64,000 nucleotides of DNA from Jatrophihabitans sp. GAS493 (GCF_900230215.1 NZ_LT907982.1:2294001-2358000), one strand, 5' to 3'. Positions 8,980-19,913 are shown, counted from the first letter of the stretch. Made by a program: numbers and translations. Notes: generated by a model not told the origin, from the letters alone.

Positions 8980-10275
8980 ATGACGGCCACCCACCACGCG
9001 CTGCGCTCGTCTGAGCCTTCCCGGCTGCACCGGCTACCGGCCCGGCAACTGGTCGTGCTCGGGCTGCTCTGCGGCGTCTCCCCCTTTGCGACCGACATGT
9101 ATCTGCCGGCTTTCACCTCCATGCAGGCCGATCTCAGCACGTCGGCGTCACTGGTGCAGCTCACCCTCACGACGTTCCTGGTCGGGTTTGCCTTCGGCCA
9201 GCTGATCATCGGGCCGGTCTCTGATCGCTTCGGGCGGCGGCGGCCGCTGCTCATGGCGACCGCGGTCTTCGCGATTGCCAATGCGGTGTGCGCATTGGCC
9301 CCAGGGGTCTGGGTATTCGTCGGCGCCCGCTTCCTGGCCGGCTTCGCCGGTTCGGCCGGTCTGGTGATCGGCCGAGCCATCGTCTCCGACCGGGTCAGTG
9401 GGCCACGGGCAGCGCGATCGCTCAGCGTGCTGCTGATGATCAGCAGCGTCGCCCCGGTCGTCGCCCCGCTGGTCGGCGGCGCGCTGGTCGATCCGATCGG
9501 CTGGCGAGGCATCTTCTGGGTGCTCACCGGGCTCGCAGTGGTCATGTTTTTCGGGGCATTGTTGCTGTTGCCGGAGAGCCTGCAGGCCCGCCATCGCAGC
9601 ACCGAGGGCGTCGGTGCGGCGATCGCGACCGGCAGGGGTCTGCTTCGGGACCGGCAATTCTCGGCCAACGTGGCCGTTTACGCGCTCGGCTTCGGGGCCA
9701 TGATGGCCTATGTCTCCGCCTCGCCCTTCGTCGTGCAGAACGTCTACGGGCTGAGCGCGCGTGAGTATTCCTATGACTTCGCCGCCAACGCATCGATGCT
9801 GACCGTCAGCTTCGCGGCCAATGCCTACTTCGTGCCGCGAGTCGGCGCGCACCGGATGCGCGCCATCGGCGTCGGCGGACTCTTCCTCTCCACGCTGATC
9901 TTCGCGGTCCTCACCTTCAGTGGACACACCCCGCTCGCCGCGATGCTCGTGCTTCTGGCGATCAATGTCGGGAGTCTGGGGTTGACCTCAAGCAACTCAA
10001 CGGCGCTCGCCATGGCCCGGGCTCCGCATGCCGCCGGCACCGGATCGGCGCTGATCGGCGCGATTCAATTCGGCTTCGGCTCGGTGATGTCGCCGCTCGT
10101 CGGCCTGGGCGGCTCGGGCACTGCGGTGCCGATGGCGATCGTCATGCTGGGCTGCTCCAGCGGCGCGCTGGGTGCCTCGCGCTTTGCGCGGTTGCCGACT
10201 GGTGAATCAGATCTGAAGGCACTACACGATCCGGAGTACGTGGACGAGGCGTCGGTTCCTTCCCCGATGCTGTAG
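8980..10275 (+). CDS. Bcr/CflA-type MFS drug efflux transporter
   Basis: A 431-residue, 12-helix major facilitator. Loop 2-3 carries MFS motif A as GPVSDRFGRRRPLL, and the early segment SPFATDMYLPAFTSMQADL is characteristic of the Bcr/CflA subfamily that exports bicyclomycin, chloramphenicol or florfenicol with proton antiport. A VSPFATDMYLP-like segment in helix 1 supports the subfamily call. It directly follows the GlxA-type regulator, suggesting local control. The substrate is unknown. Confidence 0.9.
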   Translation: MTATHHALRSSEPSRLHRLPARQLVVLGLLCGVSPFATDMYLPAFTSMQADLSTSASLVQLTLTTFLVGFAFGQLIIGPVSDRFGRRRPLLMATAVFAIANAVCALAPGVWVFVGARFLAGFAGSAGLVIGRAIVSDRVSGPRAARSLSVLLMISSVAPVVAPLVGGALVDPIGWRGIFWVLTGLAVVMFFGALLLLPESLQARHRSTEGVGAAIATGRGLLRDRQFSANVAVYALGFGAMMAYVSASPFVVQNVYGLSAREYSYDFAANASMLTVSFAANAYFVPRVGAHRMRAIGVGGLFLSTLIFAVLTFSGHTPLAAMLVLLAINVGSLGLTSSNSTALAMARAPHAAGTGSALIGAIQFGFGSVMSPLVGLGGSGTAVPMAIVMLGCSSGALGASRFARLPTGESDLKALHDPEYVDEASVPSPML

Positions 10276-10476
10276 CGGTTCGGCCCCCACTACCCGGGGG
10301 CACTGACATTTTCGAGGCGGCCATACACAGCATCTGCGGCCATGCACAGCCGCGCCGGATCCGGCGTCCCGGTCGCATCATTCGGGGTTTCCTTGGTTCA
10401 TGCCCAACGCGGGCACACCGGCGAATCGACACGAACGATCAACTCGAAGACCGGCCCACGAACGAAGGAGAACACC

Positions 10477-10983
10477 ATGCGCGACCCACACCTGACCCTC
10501 ATCGGCAACGTCGTCGACGCTCCCAAGCGATGGAGCACCAAGACCGGTAACGACATGACGAGCTTCCGGCTCGCTTCGACATCCAGCCGCTACGACCAGC
10601 AGACCGGAGCCTGGGTGGACAACACCACCCTCTTCGTCAATGTGGTGTGCTGGCGGGCCCTCGCGGTGAACGTCGACGAGGCACTCCAGAAGGGCGATCC
10701 GGTGGTCGTCACCGGTCGGTACCAGGCTCGGACGTACGTCAAGGAGGAGGTCACCCGCACGACCTACGAGATCATCGCCGACTCTGTCGGGCATGACCTC
10801 ACGCGCGGCGTATCGAAGTTCCAGAAGGTCCGCCGCTCGGCCGCGGCGACGTTCATGGAACTGGGCGCCGACGGACTGCCGGCCGACGCGATGGAGCAGC
10901 ACGACGACGTGCTCTCCGCGGACTTCGCCGCTGAGCGAGAGCTCGCCCATGCGACCGACCGCGAACTCGCGCACGCAAGCTGA
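10477..10983 (+). CDS. ssb: Single-stranded DNA-binding protein, SsbB-like paralogue
   Basis: An OB-fold protein of 168 residues: LTLIGNVVDAPKRW strand, a TSFRLASTSSRY segment and FVNVVCWRALAVNV, all typical of bacterial SSB. The C-terminus ends in ELAHAS rather than the acidic DDxPF tip that recruits repair partners, so this is probably the second, non-housekeeping SSB (compare mycobacterial SSBb, Rv2478c). ATG is preceded by GAAGGAG. As in mycobacteria it lies immediately upstream of ettA, which strengthens the orthology. Confidence 0.92.
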   Translation: MRDPHLTLIGNVVDAPKRWSTKTGNDMTSFRLASTSSRYDQQTGAWVDNTTLFVNVVCWRALAVNVDEALQKGDPVVVTGRYQARTYVKEEVTRTTYEIIADSVGHDLTRGVSKFQKVRRSAAATFMELGADGLPADAMEQHDDVLSADFAAERELAHATDRELAHAS

Positions 10984-11130
10984 GTCGCCCTCCGGGCGCC
11001 GCGAGAGCTCCGATTTCGGGGGCTTGGCGGCGCCCGGCCGCGCGGGCTGGAAGAATGGGCGGCTGGGCGCTCCGCGCCTGCGGTGGAGTAAGTGTCCACC
11101 CCCAGACGATCGCATCGACAGGAAGACATC

Positions 11131-12813
<1,683 letters not shown>

Positions 12814-13563
12814 GTGGTGGTACACGCCGGCACCGCCGCCACCCAGGGCACGTCCGTGCCCGCGGCGGGGGCGGCCTTCGCGGAACTGGCGCCCATGCTG
12901 CGGCGGGCGGTGTCACTGAACGCCGGCGTAAACGTCCGCCTGCAGGGGCGGGGTAACCAGCTAAGGGCCTTGATCTGGCTACCGTTCGACATTCTCGTCG
13001 GCCGGACGGTCTCGGTCGGTGCCAGCAATGCCGGCGCCGCGCCGGAGTTTGACCTGACCGTGGGAGCCTCGGAGTTGCTCGACCGTCTCGATGCCGCCAC
13101 CGACTCGGTGCCGGGATTCTCCGCCGATGAGGCGATTTCGCTGCTGCCCAATCGGGATGCCCAGTGGCGGGCGGCCGCACCGCCGCGAGAGGGGTGGCGA
13201 CGAGTCGAGTCCGTGCCGGGGGCGGTCGTCCGATCGCTGGTAGCGGCCGGCGCCCGTGCTCTGGCGGACGCCGCTGACCGGGAGGGCATCCCCGGAGGTC
13301 AGCCGCGGGCCGAGGTCACTGAGGCGCTCCTCGATTCGGTCGTCCTGACCCTCGAAGAGAATCCGACCACCGGGCAGGGGGCGACCACAGCGCTGACGGC
13401 GGAGGTGACGCTGCGGATGATCACCGCGGTCACCCGCATGGGATTCCTCCCCGACGACGCCCAGGTCGCTGTGGACATCTGCGGTCGGTGGACCCGGGTG
13501 ACCGCTCCCTTCGGCAACTCCTACCGCGAACGCTCGCCCCTCGGCATCTCACTACTGACCTAG
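12814..13563 (+). CDS. Conserved hypothetical protein downstream of ettA
   Basis: A 249-residue protein beginning at GTG immediately after the EttA stop. It has no transmembrane helix and no recognised motif. It is rich in Ala, Val and Arg, with two helical C-terminal blocks (about 130-160 and 165-210) separated by a short loop. The abutting start suggests translational coupling to EttA and possibly a ribosome-related role, but this rests on position alone. It converges with the alpha-glucosidase gene, overlapping by 4 bp. Confidence 0.75.
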   Translation: MVVHAGTAATQGTSVPAAGAAFAELAPMLRRAVSLNAGVNVRLQGRGNQLRALIWLPFDILVGRTVSVGASNAGAAPEFDLTVGASELLDRLDAATDSVPGFSADEAISLLPNRDAQWRAAAPPREGWRRVESVPGAVVRSLVAAGARALADAADREGIPGGQPRAEVTEALLDSVVLTLEENPTTGQGATTALTAEVTLRMITAVTRMGFLPDDAQVAVDICGRWTRVTAPFGNSYRERSPLGISLLT

Positions 13564-15179
13564 GCCAGCGGGCTCTCGGCCTTGAGCCAGACAGCGGTGT
13601 TCGCCGGCAGCACACCTTCAGACTCCAGCGGGGAGGAGGCCAGCAGCACCTCACCCGGCGGCAGGACGGCGTCGAGGTCGGAGAAGTTGACCGCGACCAC
13701 GAAATCGTCGCCTCGGGTGTAGGCCAGGCAGCCTTCCGGCGCCCCGATCCAGTTGAAGTCGCCGCCATGAATCGCCGGCGTCTCAGCGCGCCGCAGCAGG
13801 GCCCGCCGATAGAGGGACAGGGTCGATTCTTCGTTGTCGAGCTGGCGCTCAACGGTGACCGACTCCCAGGAGGCCGGCATCGGAAGCCAACTCGTCTCGT
13901 TGGTGGTGAAGCTGAAGGGCGGCTGGTGACCCTCCCACGGGAGGGGGACCCGCTCGCCGTCGCGGCCCCGTTCGGTGTACCCGCTGCGCTTCCAGGTGGG
14001 GTCCTGCAGCACCTCGTCCGGCAGATCGACATTCTCAAGGCCGAGCTCGTCACCGTTGTACAGGTAGACCGCACCGGGCAGCGAGAGCTGAATCAGTGCC
14101 GCCGCCCGTCCCCGAGCCGAGCCGATCGCACCGCCGCCGTAGCGCGTGGTGTGCCGCACCACGTCATGGTTGGAGAGCACCCAACTGCAGGGCGCTCCGA
14201 CCGCCGCCAGCGACTTGAGGGAGTCGGTGATGGCCTGGGTGAAGGACTCCAACCCCCACTTGGCTTCAATGAGTTCAAAGTTGAAGGTGAGGTTCAGCTC
14301 ATCTTCGCGCACATAGAGCGCCAGTCGCTCCGGATTCGGAACCCACGCCTCTCCGACCGCCATCCGGTCGCCGGAGTAGGAGTCGAGGGTGCGGCGGAAC
14401 CGGCGGTGAATGTCGTGCACCGCGTCGTCGTCCCAGCGTGGATCGTCCAGCGCCGGCATCGCCTCGTTGAGCGCCCCGAGGGTCGCTAGGTTCATGTCGG
14501 GGAGGCCATCGGGTTTGGCCATGCTGTGCGCCACGTCAACCCGGAACCCGTCAACTCCGCGATCGAGCCAGAAGCGCATGACGCGCTCGAATTCATCCGG
14601 GATCTCCGGGTTGAGCCAGTTGAGGTCGGGTTGCTCGGGCGCGAAGATATGCAGGTACCACTGCCCAGGCTCGCCGTTCGCCTCCGTGACGCGGTGCCAG
14701 GCCGGGCCGCCGAAGACCGACGGCCAGTTGTTGGGTGGCAGTTCACCGTTGGCCCCGTGCCCGTCGCGAAAGATGAAGCGCTCCCGCTCGGGACTGCCGG
14801 GGGCGGCCTTCAAGGCGGCCTGGAACCAGGGGTGCTGATCGGAGAAGTGGTTCGGGACGATGTCGACGGTGATCCGGATGCCCCGCTCGTGGGCGGCGGC
14901 CAGCATCGTGTCGAAGTCGGCCAGGGTGCCGAAGATGGGGTCCACGTCGCACGGATCGGCGACGTCATACCCCCCGTCGGCCATCGGTGACGTGTAGAAC
15001 GGGCTCAGCCAGATCGCATCGATCCCGAGCAGTTTCAGGTAGTCCAGGCGGTCGGTGACACCGGGGATATCGCCGATGCCATCACCGTTGCCGTCGGCGA
15101 AGCTCTTCGGATAGATCTGGTAGAAGACGGCACTGCGCCACCACTCCGGTCCGGCCATTGCTTCGGTGATCTCGTCCAC
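13560..15179 (-). CDS. aglA: GH13 alpha-glucosidase / oligo-1,6-glucosidase
   Basis: A 539-residue alpha-amylase-superfamily enzyme. Family regions are visible: DIVPNHFSDQHPWF (region I), GFRVDVAHSM with the nucleophile Asp (region II), VGEAWVP with the acid/base Glu (region III) and SNHDVVRH with the transition-state Asp (region IV). The QIYPKSFADGNGDGIGD motif marks the oligo-1,6-glucosidase/alpha-glucosidase subfamily. It hydrolyses terminal alpha-glucosyl bonds of malto- or isomalto-oligosaccharides in the cytoplasm, as no signal peptide is present. It corresponds to mycobacterial Rv2471. A LacI-type operator lies 33 bp before the start, so induction by a sugar is likely. Confidence 0.94.
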   Translation of the reverse strand: MDEITEAMAGPEWWRSAVFYQIYPKSFADGNGDGIGDIPGVTDRLDYLKLLGIDAIWLSPFYTSPMADGGYDVADPCDVDPIFGTLADFDTMLAAAHERGIRITVDIVPNHFSDQHPWFQAALKAAPGSPERERFIFRDGHGANGELPPNNWPSVFGGPAWHRVTEANGEPGQWYLHIFAPEQPDLNWLNPEIPDEFERVMRFWLDRGVDGFRVDVAHSMAKPDGLPDMNLATLGALNEAMPALDDPRWDDDAVHDIHRRFRRTLDSYSGDRMAVGEAWVPNPERLALYVREDELNLTFNFELIEAKWGLESFTQAITDSLKSLAAVGAPCSWVLSNHDVVRHTTRYGGGAIGSARGRAAALIQLSLPGAVYLYNGDELGLENVDLPDEVLQDPTWKRSGYTERGRDGERVPLPWEGHQPPFSFTTNETSWLPMPASWESVTVERQLDNEESTLSLYRRALLRRAETPAIHGGDFNWIGAPEGCLAYTRGDDFVVAVNFSDLDAVLPPGEVLLASSPLESEGVLPANTAVWLKAESPLA

Positions 15180-15211
15180 GGGAGCTCCTGTATCTGTCTT
15201 CTTCGCAAGAA

Positions 15212-15227
15212 TGTAAACGCTTACCGA
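15212..15227 (-). promoter_or_regulatory. LacI-family-type operator before the alpha-glucosidase gene
   Basis: The core GTAAACGCTTAC (its other strand reads GTAAGCGTTTAC) has the central CG and flanking AA/TT arms typical of LacI/GalR operators. It lies just upstream of the GH13 start codon, where a repressor would block transcription. The identical 12-mer, inverted, recurs at 34055-34066. No LacI-family gene is in the window. Confidence 0.6.
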
Positions 15228-15282
15228 TCTTGCCGCACCGATGGGGTTTTGCGAAACGGGGGTGGCCCCGCCGCCCGATTGT

Positions 15283-15666
15283 TCAGCCCGGAGTGTTGCG
15301 TAGCGCGTCGGCCGCGCCGCTCAGGTACTGCCATAGCGTGTCGTGATAGGTCGGGGGCAGTTCGAGCGAATCGAGCGCGGCTTTCATATGCCGCAGCCAA
15401 GCATCGCGCTGGGCGACGCCGATGGCGAACGGCGCGTGCCGCATCCGCAGCCGCGGATGACCCCGCTCCTGCTGATAGGTGTCCGGGCCTCCCCAGTACT
15501 GGATGAGGAAGAGGCGAAGACGTTCGGCCGCCGGCTCGAGGTCCTGCTCGGGGTAGAGAGCGCGCAGCGGGGGATCGGTCGCGACGCCGGCGTAGAAGGT
15601 GTCCACCAGACGGCGAAACGTCTCCTCGCCCCCGACGGCCTCATAGAGGTTGGAGTTGCGGCTCAT
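15283..15666 (-). CDS. glbO: Group II truncated haemoglobin (GlbO type)
   Basis: A 127-residue 2-on-2 globin. Visible features are the N-terminal YEAVGGEETFRRLVDTFY, the QYWGGP turn, the proximal histidine in HPRLRMRHAPF and the TrpG8 in DAWLRHMKAAL, all hallmarks of group II trHb such as mycobacterial GlbO (Rv2470). Such proteins bind O2 tightly and take part in peroxide or nitric oxide chemistry, often near the membrane. An upstream in-frame extension would overlap the mechanosensitive channel gene, so the ATG at MSRNSNLYEA is preferred. It is transcribed with, or just after, the MscS gene. Confidence 0.93.
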   Translation of the reverse strand: MSRNSNLYEAVGGEETFRRLVDTFYAGVATDPPLRALYPEQDLEPAAERLRLFLIQYWGGPDTYQQERGHPRLRMRHAPFAIGVAQRDAWLRHMKAALDSLELPPTYHDTLWQYLSGAADALRNTPG

Positions 15667-15685
15667 CGCGAGTTCACCGGTCCCG

Positions 15686-16708
15686 TCACTCGGTCGCCCC
15701 ATCGCCACCGTCGACGCCGCCGCCGACACCCCGGCCGGTACCCGGAGGCGGTGTCAGCGTGTCGCCGCCCGGGGTAACCCGCTCCTCGACGCTCTCGGCC
15801 ACCAGGGCTAGGTCCAGCTCGTCGAAGTTAGCCTTGATGCGCCGCCGAAGCTCACGCGCGGTCCGCCACTGCTGCAGCGGACGGACGCGGGCGACCAGCC
15901 GGATCACGGTCTCGTCCCGGGTGAAGGATTCCACTCCCTGAAGCTGGGGCTCGCCCAGGAAGACACCAGCCCATTCCTGCTCGCCGTGCAGCTGCTCCGC
16001 CGCTCGCATGATTGCCTGCGACGCCGGCTCGATCTGGGCCGACGCGGCGATCGGGATGTCCAGCACCACCTCGGCGTACCCCTGGCTCTGGTTACCCACC
16101 CGCACCACCTCGCCGTTGCGGACGTACCAGACGGTGCCATACACATCGCGCAGCTGGGTGGTGCGCAGCCCTACCGCCTCGACGACGCCGGTCGCCTTCT
16201 CGAAGTCGATCACGTCACCGACGCCGTACTGGTCCTCCAGGATCATGAAGATCCCGGCCAGAAAATCCTTGACGACGTTCTGTGCGCCGAAGCCGATGGC
16301 CACGCCGACGATAGACGTCCCGGCGATGAACGGCGCCATGTTGATGCCGAGCTCGTCCAGGATCAGCAGCACGCTCACCGTCAGGATGACGAACGAGGTG
16401 ATGCTGTTCAGCACCGATCCGATGGCCGCCGATCGCTGCCGTCGACGCTCTGACACCAGCCCGGCCGACTCGAGGAATCCGTTCTGGCTGACGCGCTCCT
16501 TCAGGGGGTTCAGGATTCGCGGAACCGACCCCTGGCTCACCGAATTCGTGATGCGATCGACGAAGCGGTGCGCCAATTTGCGCAGCACGACGGCGATCAA
16601 AACGATCGCCAGGATCTTCAGCGGGCGCGCGATTAGGACGTCGGTGTGGTCTTCGAGTAAACGTGACTCTGCTAGCACCTGCGGATACACAGTTGCCCAC
16701 TTTGCCAT
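15686..16708 (-). CDS. MscS-family mechanosensitive ion channel
   Basis: A 340-residue protein with hydrophobic helices near residues 30-45, 90-110 and 117-140, followed by the MscS beta domain. The TM3/beta junction (FIAGTSIVGVAIGFGAQNVVKDFLAGIFMI, near residues 128-157) has the glycine/alanine packing of MscS pore helices and the AGIF/LED motif leading to FEKATGVVEAVGLRTTQLRD. It opens under membrane tension to release osmolytes. The C-terminus is an acidic/glycine-rich tail. It is divergent from the HNH gene with a 49 bp gap. Confidence 0.93.
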   Translation of the reverse strand: MAKWATVYPQVLAESRLLEDHTDVLIARPLKILAIVLIAVVLRKLAHRFVDRITNSVSQGSVPRILNPLKERVSQNGFLESAGLVSERRRQRSAAIGSVLNSITSFVILTVSVLLILDELGINMAPFIAGTSIVGVAIGFGAQNVVKDFLAGIFMILEDQYGVGDVIDFEKATGVVEAVGLRTTQLRDVYGTVWYVRNGEVVRVGNQSQGYAEVVLDIPIAASAQIEPASQAIMRAAEQLHGEQEWAGVFLGEPQLQGVESFTRDETVIRLVARVRPLQQWRTARELRRRIKANFDELDLALVAESVEERVTPGGDTLTPPPGTGRGVGGGVDGGDGATE

Positions 16709-16757
16709 GTCCAGAGTTCACTAGTAGCGGATAGACACCGGACGGAGGTCTGCGCAC

Positions 16758-17273
16758 GTGTCAGGAACCCTGGTTCTGAACGCTACGTACGAGCCATTGT
16801 GTGTTGTGACACTGCGCCGTGCCGTCGTACTGGTCATCGCCGAGAAGGCGGTGATGGTGGAGGAGTCCGGGCAGTCGATGCACGCCGAACGGGTGACCGT
16901 GCCGGTCCCGTCCGTGGTCCGGCTCGCACACTTCGTACGCGTGCCGTATCGGCGCGAGATCCCGCTGACCAGACGAGCGGTGCTTGATCGCGACGAGCAC
17001 ACCTGTGTCTACTGCAGCGCCAAGGCCGACACCATCGATCACGTCCGGCCGCGTTCCCGCGGCGGTGCCCATAGCTGGACGAACGTGGTCGCCGCCTGCG
17101 AGAAGTGCAACCACCGCAAGGGCGACCGACTGCTGCACGAACTCGGCTGGAGCCTCGTCGGCGCCCCGGTCCAACCGCCGGCGACGGTCGCGGTGGTGCT
17201 GGGATGGGGCAAGCGCGATCCGCTGTGGCAGCCCTACCTGACCTTCGACCGGGTCACCGCAGCAACGGCCTAG
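16758..17273 (+). CDS. HNH endonuclease domain protein
   Basis: A 171-residue protein whose C-terminal half is an HNH module: zinc-binding CVYC and CEKC pairs (residues about 81-84 and 115-118) surround the catalytic DHVRPRSRGG segment, with NHRKGDRLL completing the motif. The N-terminal half (LVLNATYEPLCVVTLRRAV) is the conserved extension seen in the actinobacterial family that includes mycobacterial Rv2469c. Chromosomal copies of this family are not linked to introns or phages. Its cellular substrate is unknown. Confidence 0.92.
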   Translation: MSGTLVLNATYEPLCVVTLRRAVVLVIAEKAVMVEESGQSMHAERVTVPVPSVVRLAHFVRVPYRREIPLTRRAVLDRDEHTCVYCSAKADTIDHVRPRSRGGAHSWTNVVAACEKCNHRKGDRLLHELGWSLVGAPVQPPATVAVVLGWGKRDPLWQPYLTFDRVTAATA

Positions 17274-17278
17274 TCAGC

Positions 17279-17758
17279 TCAGCTGCTCGGCTGCTCGATC
17301 AGTTGCGCGATGTAGAGCTGCTCGCCGAGCTTCTCCAGCAGGGCCACCTGCGTTTCGAGGTAATCGATGTGGTGCTCCTCGTCGGCCAGGATGGTCTCGA
17401 AGAGCTTCGCGCTGGTGATGTCGGAGACGCTGCGCATGTACTCGGCGCCGCTGCGAAGCCGGTCGATGGCCTCGGCCTCGACCGCCATGTCCGACTCGAA
17501 CATCTCCTTGAGCGTGTGCCCGATGCGGATCGGGAAGAGCCGCTGATAGTTCGGCAGGCCGTCCAGGAAGAGGATCCGGTCGGTCAGGATCTCAGCGTGT
17601 CGCATCTCGTCGATCGACTCGGACTTGGTGTACTTCGCGAGCTTCGTCCAGCCGAAGTTCTCCTGCATCTTGGCGTGCAGGAAGTATTGGTTGATCGCGG
17701 TCAGCTCCGCGGTCAGTTGCTCGTTCAGGTACTCGATTACTCGCTCGTCTCCACGCAT
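17279..17758 (-). CDS. bfr: Bacterioferritin
   Basis: A 159-residue four-helix iron-storage protein. The diiron ferroxidase ligands are present: Glu18, Glu51, His54, Glu94-region, and the EEHHIDYLE helix supplying the last Glu and His. Met52 in DEMRHAE is the haem ligand, so it can form the 24-subunit haem-containing shell. It takes up Fe(II), oxidises it and stores ferric mineral. The bacterioferritin-associated ferredoxin gene lies 116 bp upstream on the same strand, and an iron-regulator box precedes that gene. Confidence 0.95.
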   Translation of the reverse strand: MRGDERVIEYLNEQLTAELTAINQYFLHAKMQENFGWTKLAKYTKSESIDEMRHAEILTDRILFLDGLPNYQRLFPIRIGHTLKEMFESDMAVEAEAIDRLRSGAEYMRSVSDITSAKLFETILADEEHHIDYLETQVALLEKLGEQLYIAQLIEQPSS

Positions 17759-17874
17759 AGCTGGATCCTACGCGGGACACCACCCGGCGAAGCGGAGTGA
17801 TCGCGGAAAGTCGCGAAGGGACGCACACTCGCGGTGGGGCGCGAGGTTCGGGGTAGTCGCGGTGGGCGCGAGCT

Positions 17875-18069
17875 TCAGGCGACTTGCAGTGCGGCGAGTG
17901 GGCAGGCGCCGCAGCGGAGCTCGATCAGCTCCTCGATTCGGTCGTGGCAGGTCCCGCACCCAGTGCCGGCGCCGGTCAGGCAGCCCACCTCGTCGATGGT
18001 GTCCGCTCCCGAATCGACCGCGCTGCCGATCTGGTCCTCGGTGACGGCGTGGCAGATGCAGGCGAACAC
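17875..18069 (-). CDS. bfd: Bacterioferritin-associated ferredoxin-like [2Fe-2S] protein
   Basis: A 64-residue protein with the BFD-like [2Fe-2S] fold: CIC near the N-terminus and CGTCH later supply the four cluster cysteines, with the GAGTGCGTC loop typical of the family. In pathogens studied, Bfd reduces the mineral in bacterioferritin and releases Fe(II). The GTG start follows GAGGAGG at ideal spacing; the longer in-frame extension is not conserved-looking. A DtxR/IdeR-like box 37 bp upstream suggests expression under iron starvation, as expected for an iron-release factor. Confidence 0.9.
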   Translation of the reverse strand: MFACICHAVTEDQIGSAVDSGADTIDEVGCLTGAGTGCGTCHDRIEELIELRCGACPLAALQVA

Positions 18070-18105
18070 TGGTCGGACCTCCTCGGCGCCGATGGGAAGG
18101 ATCGG

Positions 18106-18124
18106 TGAAGTTAGGCTAACCATA
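18106..18124 (-). promoter_or_regulatory. DtxR/IdeR-type iron box upstream of bfd
   Basis: The 19-mer TGAAGTTAGGCTAACCATA matches the iron-box consensus TTAGGTTAGSCTAACCTAA at 15 of 19 positions, including the whole central GTTAGGCTAACC. It is followed by a further TTAGGC half-site. The location just before bfd predicts repression by the iron-bound regulator. Confidence 0.75.
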
Positions 18125-18179
18125 CCTAGCTTAGGCTTCCCTGAATAGTCGAAAATGACATTCCCCGCCGGAATGCAGC

Positions 18180-18219
18180 GAGACGGTGGTGCGACCCGTC
18201 CGGGCCGCACCACCGTCTC
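18180..18219 (-). terminator. Transcription terminator after the lipase gene
   Basis: A 14-bp perfect inverted repeat (GAGACGGTGGTGCG and its complement) with a 12-nt loop lies 39 bp beyond the lipase stop codon. There is no long T run, which is common for high-GC actinobacterial terminators. Confidence 0.7.
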
Positions 18220-18257
18220 GTTTGGTGCCAGTTACTAACTGGTGCCGCTAGATCAGA

Positions 18258-19550
18258 TCAGAGCGACGGAACCCAGCAGTTGTTGGTGAAGGACTTGCCA
18301 TTGAACCGGTCGGTGAAGAACTTGGTGACGTCCGGGATGGCGTTGTTGTCCGTGGTGAGGTGCTCGGCCGCGTAACCCTGGTTCCACTGGGTCTGGATAC
18401 CGGCCTTGCAGTAGGCATCGCGCGTCGCGTTCTCGGTCTTGGTGTTGATGACCTCTTCGGCCGCACCACGGTACTGGAAGACCGGGAAGTTGATCGTGTA
18501 CTGCGCGCCCGAACCCGGCTTGCCGATGTTGACGCCGAGCTTCTGGCTGTCCAGGTACTGGCCCACCGTGTAGCCGCTCGGGTCAGCGAGGGCGTAGAGC
18601 TGGTCCAGCGTGAGTCCCTTGGTGGTGAAGTTCTCCACCTTGCCGCCGAGTTGGGTGCCGAGGGTTCCGAGGAGGCAGAGCGTCTTGACCTGAGCGAAGG
18701 CCGACGTGCCGGCGCTGTTGATGTACTGGTTCACCGGGAACGACGGGTGCGAGGTGATGATGCCGACGACCGCGTCAGCCAGGAAGCCGAAGAACGCGCC
18801 GCCCTCGAGCTGGGAGGCGGTCAGCTTCAGGTCACCCGGGACGCCACCCGCCGCGTCGCCGACCACGTTCAGGTCAGGGGCGTAGCTGGCCGCGAGCTGG
18901 GCGGCCCAGAGGGAGGCCTGGCCACCTTCGGAGTAGCCGGAGAGTCCAACTGCGAGACCGGCGGAGAGGCCGTCGCCGGGGACCTGGGTGGCGGTACGGG
19001 CGATGTCCAGCATCGCGTGTGCGGCGTTGGCGCCGACGACGTAGGGGTGAACCTGGCCGTTGAGGTAGCCGATGCCATCAGTGGCGGCGACCGCGAAGCC
19101 GGCCTTCAGGAAGGAGGCGATGTTGTCGCCCTCGTACTCGTCCTGGTAAGCGCCGGCAAGCTGCTTGGAGAAGGCGCACTGCGAGCCGAGGCCAAGCGTG
19201 CCGGGGTTGAAGGCGATGACCGGGCGGGTGCCCTTGCCGGTCCAGGCCGCGGTCGGAACCGCCACGGTGCCGGAGACGGCCACCTTGTTTCCGTTGGAGT
19301 CGATGGAGGCGTACTGGACCTGCCAGGCCTTCATCGAGACGCTGCCCGGTACCTGGCTCAGCGTCACCGATCGGCAGGCCAGCAAGGTGCCCGGCGCGCT
19401 GGTGACGCTGCTAGGCGAGTTGTAAATGCCGTTGGCATCTGCGTTGCATGAGTTGAGAGCTGATGCGGCCGTCCCAGTTGCCGCGATCGCTACTACCGCA
19501 CCCGCACCACAAGCGAGCGCTGCAACGGCTGAAATAAACCGTTTCTTCAC
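18258..19550 (-). CDS. Secreted lipase/esterase (LIP family alpha/beta hydrolase)
   Basis: A 430-residue exported hydrolase. The N-terminus KKRFISAVAALACG followed by a hydrophobic stretch and ASA forms a Sec signal peptide. The nucleophile elbow is GYSEGG (serine near residue 197), and NPGTLGLGSQCAFS near 120 matches the oxyanion region of secretory lipases such as Candida LIP and actinobacterial inhA/LipJ-like enzymes. Aspartate and histidine partners probably lie in the last 120 residues (an HLTTDNNAIPD segment near 400). The GTG start was chosen over an upstream ATG because it gives a clean signal peptide with a GGGAAC upstream. It likely hydrolyses triacylglycerols or esters outside the cell. 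Confidence 0.85.
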   Translation of the reverse strand: MKKRFISAVAALACGAGAVVAIAATGTAASALNSCNADANGIYNSPSSVTSAPGTLLACRSVTLSQVPGSVSMKAWQVQYASIDSNGNKVAVSGTVAVPTAAWTGKGTRPVIAFNPGTLGLGSQCAFSKQLAGAYQDEYEGDNIASFLKAGFAVAATDGIGYLNGQVHPYVVGANAAHAMLDIARTATQVPGDGLSAGLAVGLSGYSEGGQASLWAAQLAASYAPDLNVVGDAAGGVPGDLKLTASQLEGGAFFGFLADAVVGIITSHPSFPVNQYINSAGTSAFAQVKTLCLLGTLGTQLGGKVENFTTKGLTLDQLYALADPSGYTVGQYLDSQKLGVNIGKPGSGAQYTINFPVFQYRGAAEEVINTKTENATRDAYCKAGIQTQWNQGYAAEHLTTDNNAIPDVTKFFTDRFNGKSFTNNCWVPSL

Positions 19551-19913
19551 TTTTGTTCCCCATTCCCCGTGGGTTCCCGTTCCAGACGGCGATTTGTCGC
19601 CATTGGGCGATAAGTAGGTCACATTTTTTCGGACCTTCTGCTCGCAAACGGAAGTATTAACGTGAAGTTACTCACGAGTCAACAAGTTGCCGAAACTTTT
19701 CCGGTCAGAGCGGTACCGGGTAGATTGGTTTGTCGCTTTTGCGATGGAATAGGGGCTTGCCGTTCGATGATTTCGGGGCGACTGGGCTCGGAACGGGGAG
19801 CCGCGGCGAACTCGCGCGGGCCGGTTCGATAACGTAGCCCTGTCAGTGCGCCGGAGTCCGTCTCTACTGACGCCGGTCTGCCGATATCCACTCTTCAGTC
19901 AGGAGAGCCAGTC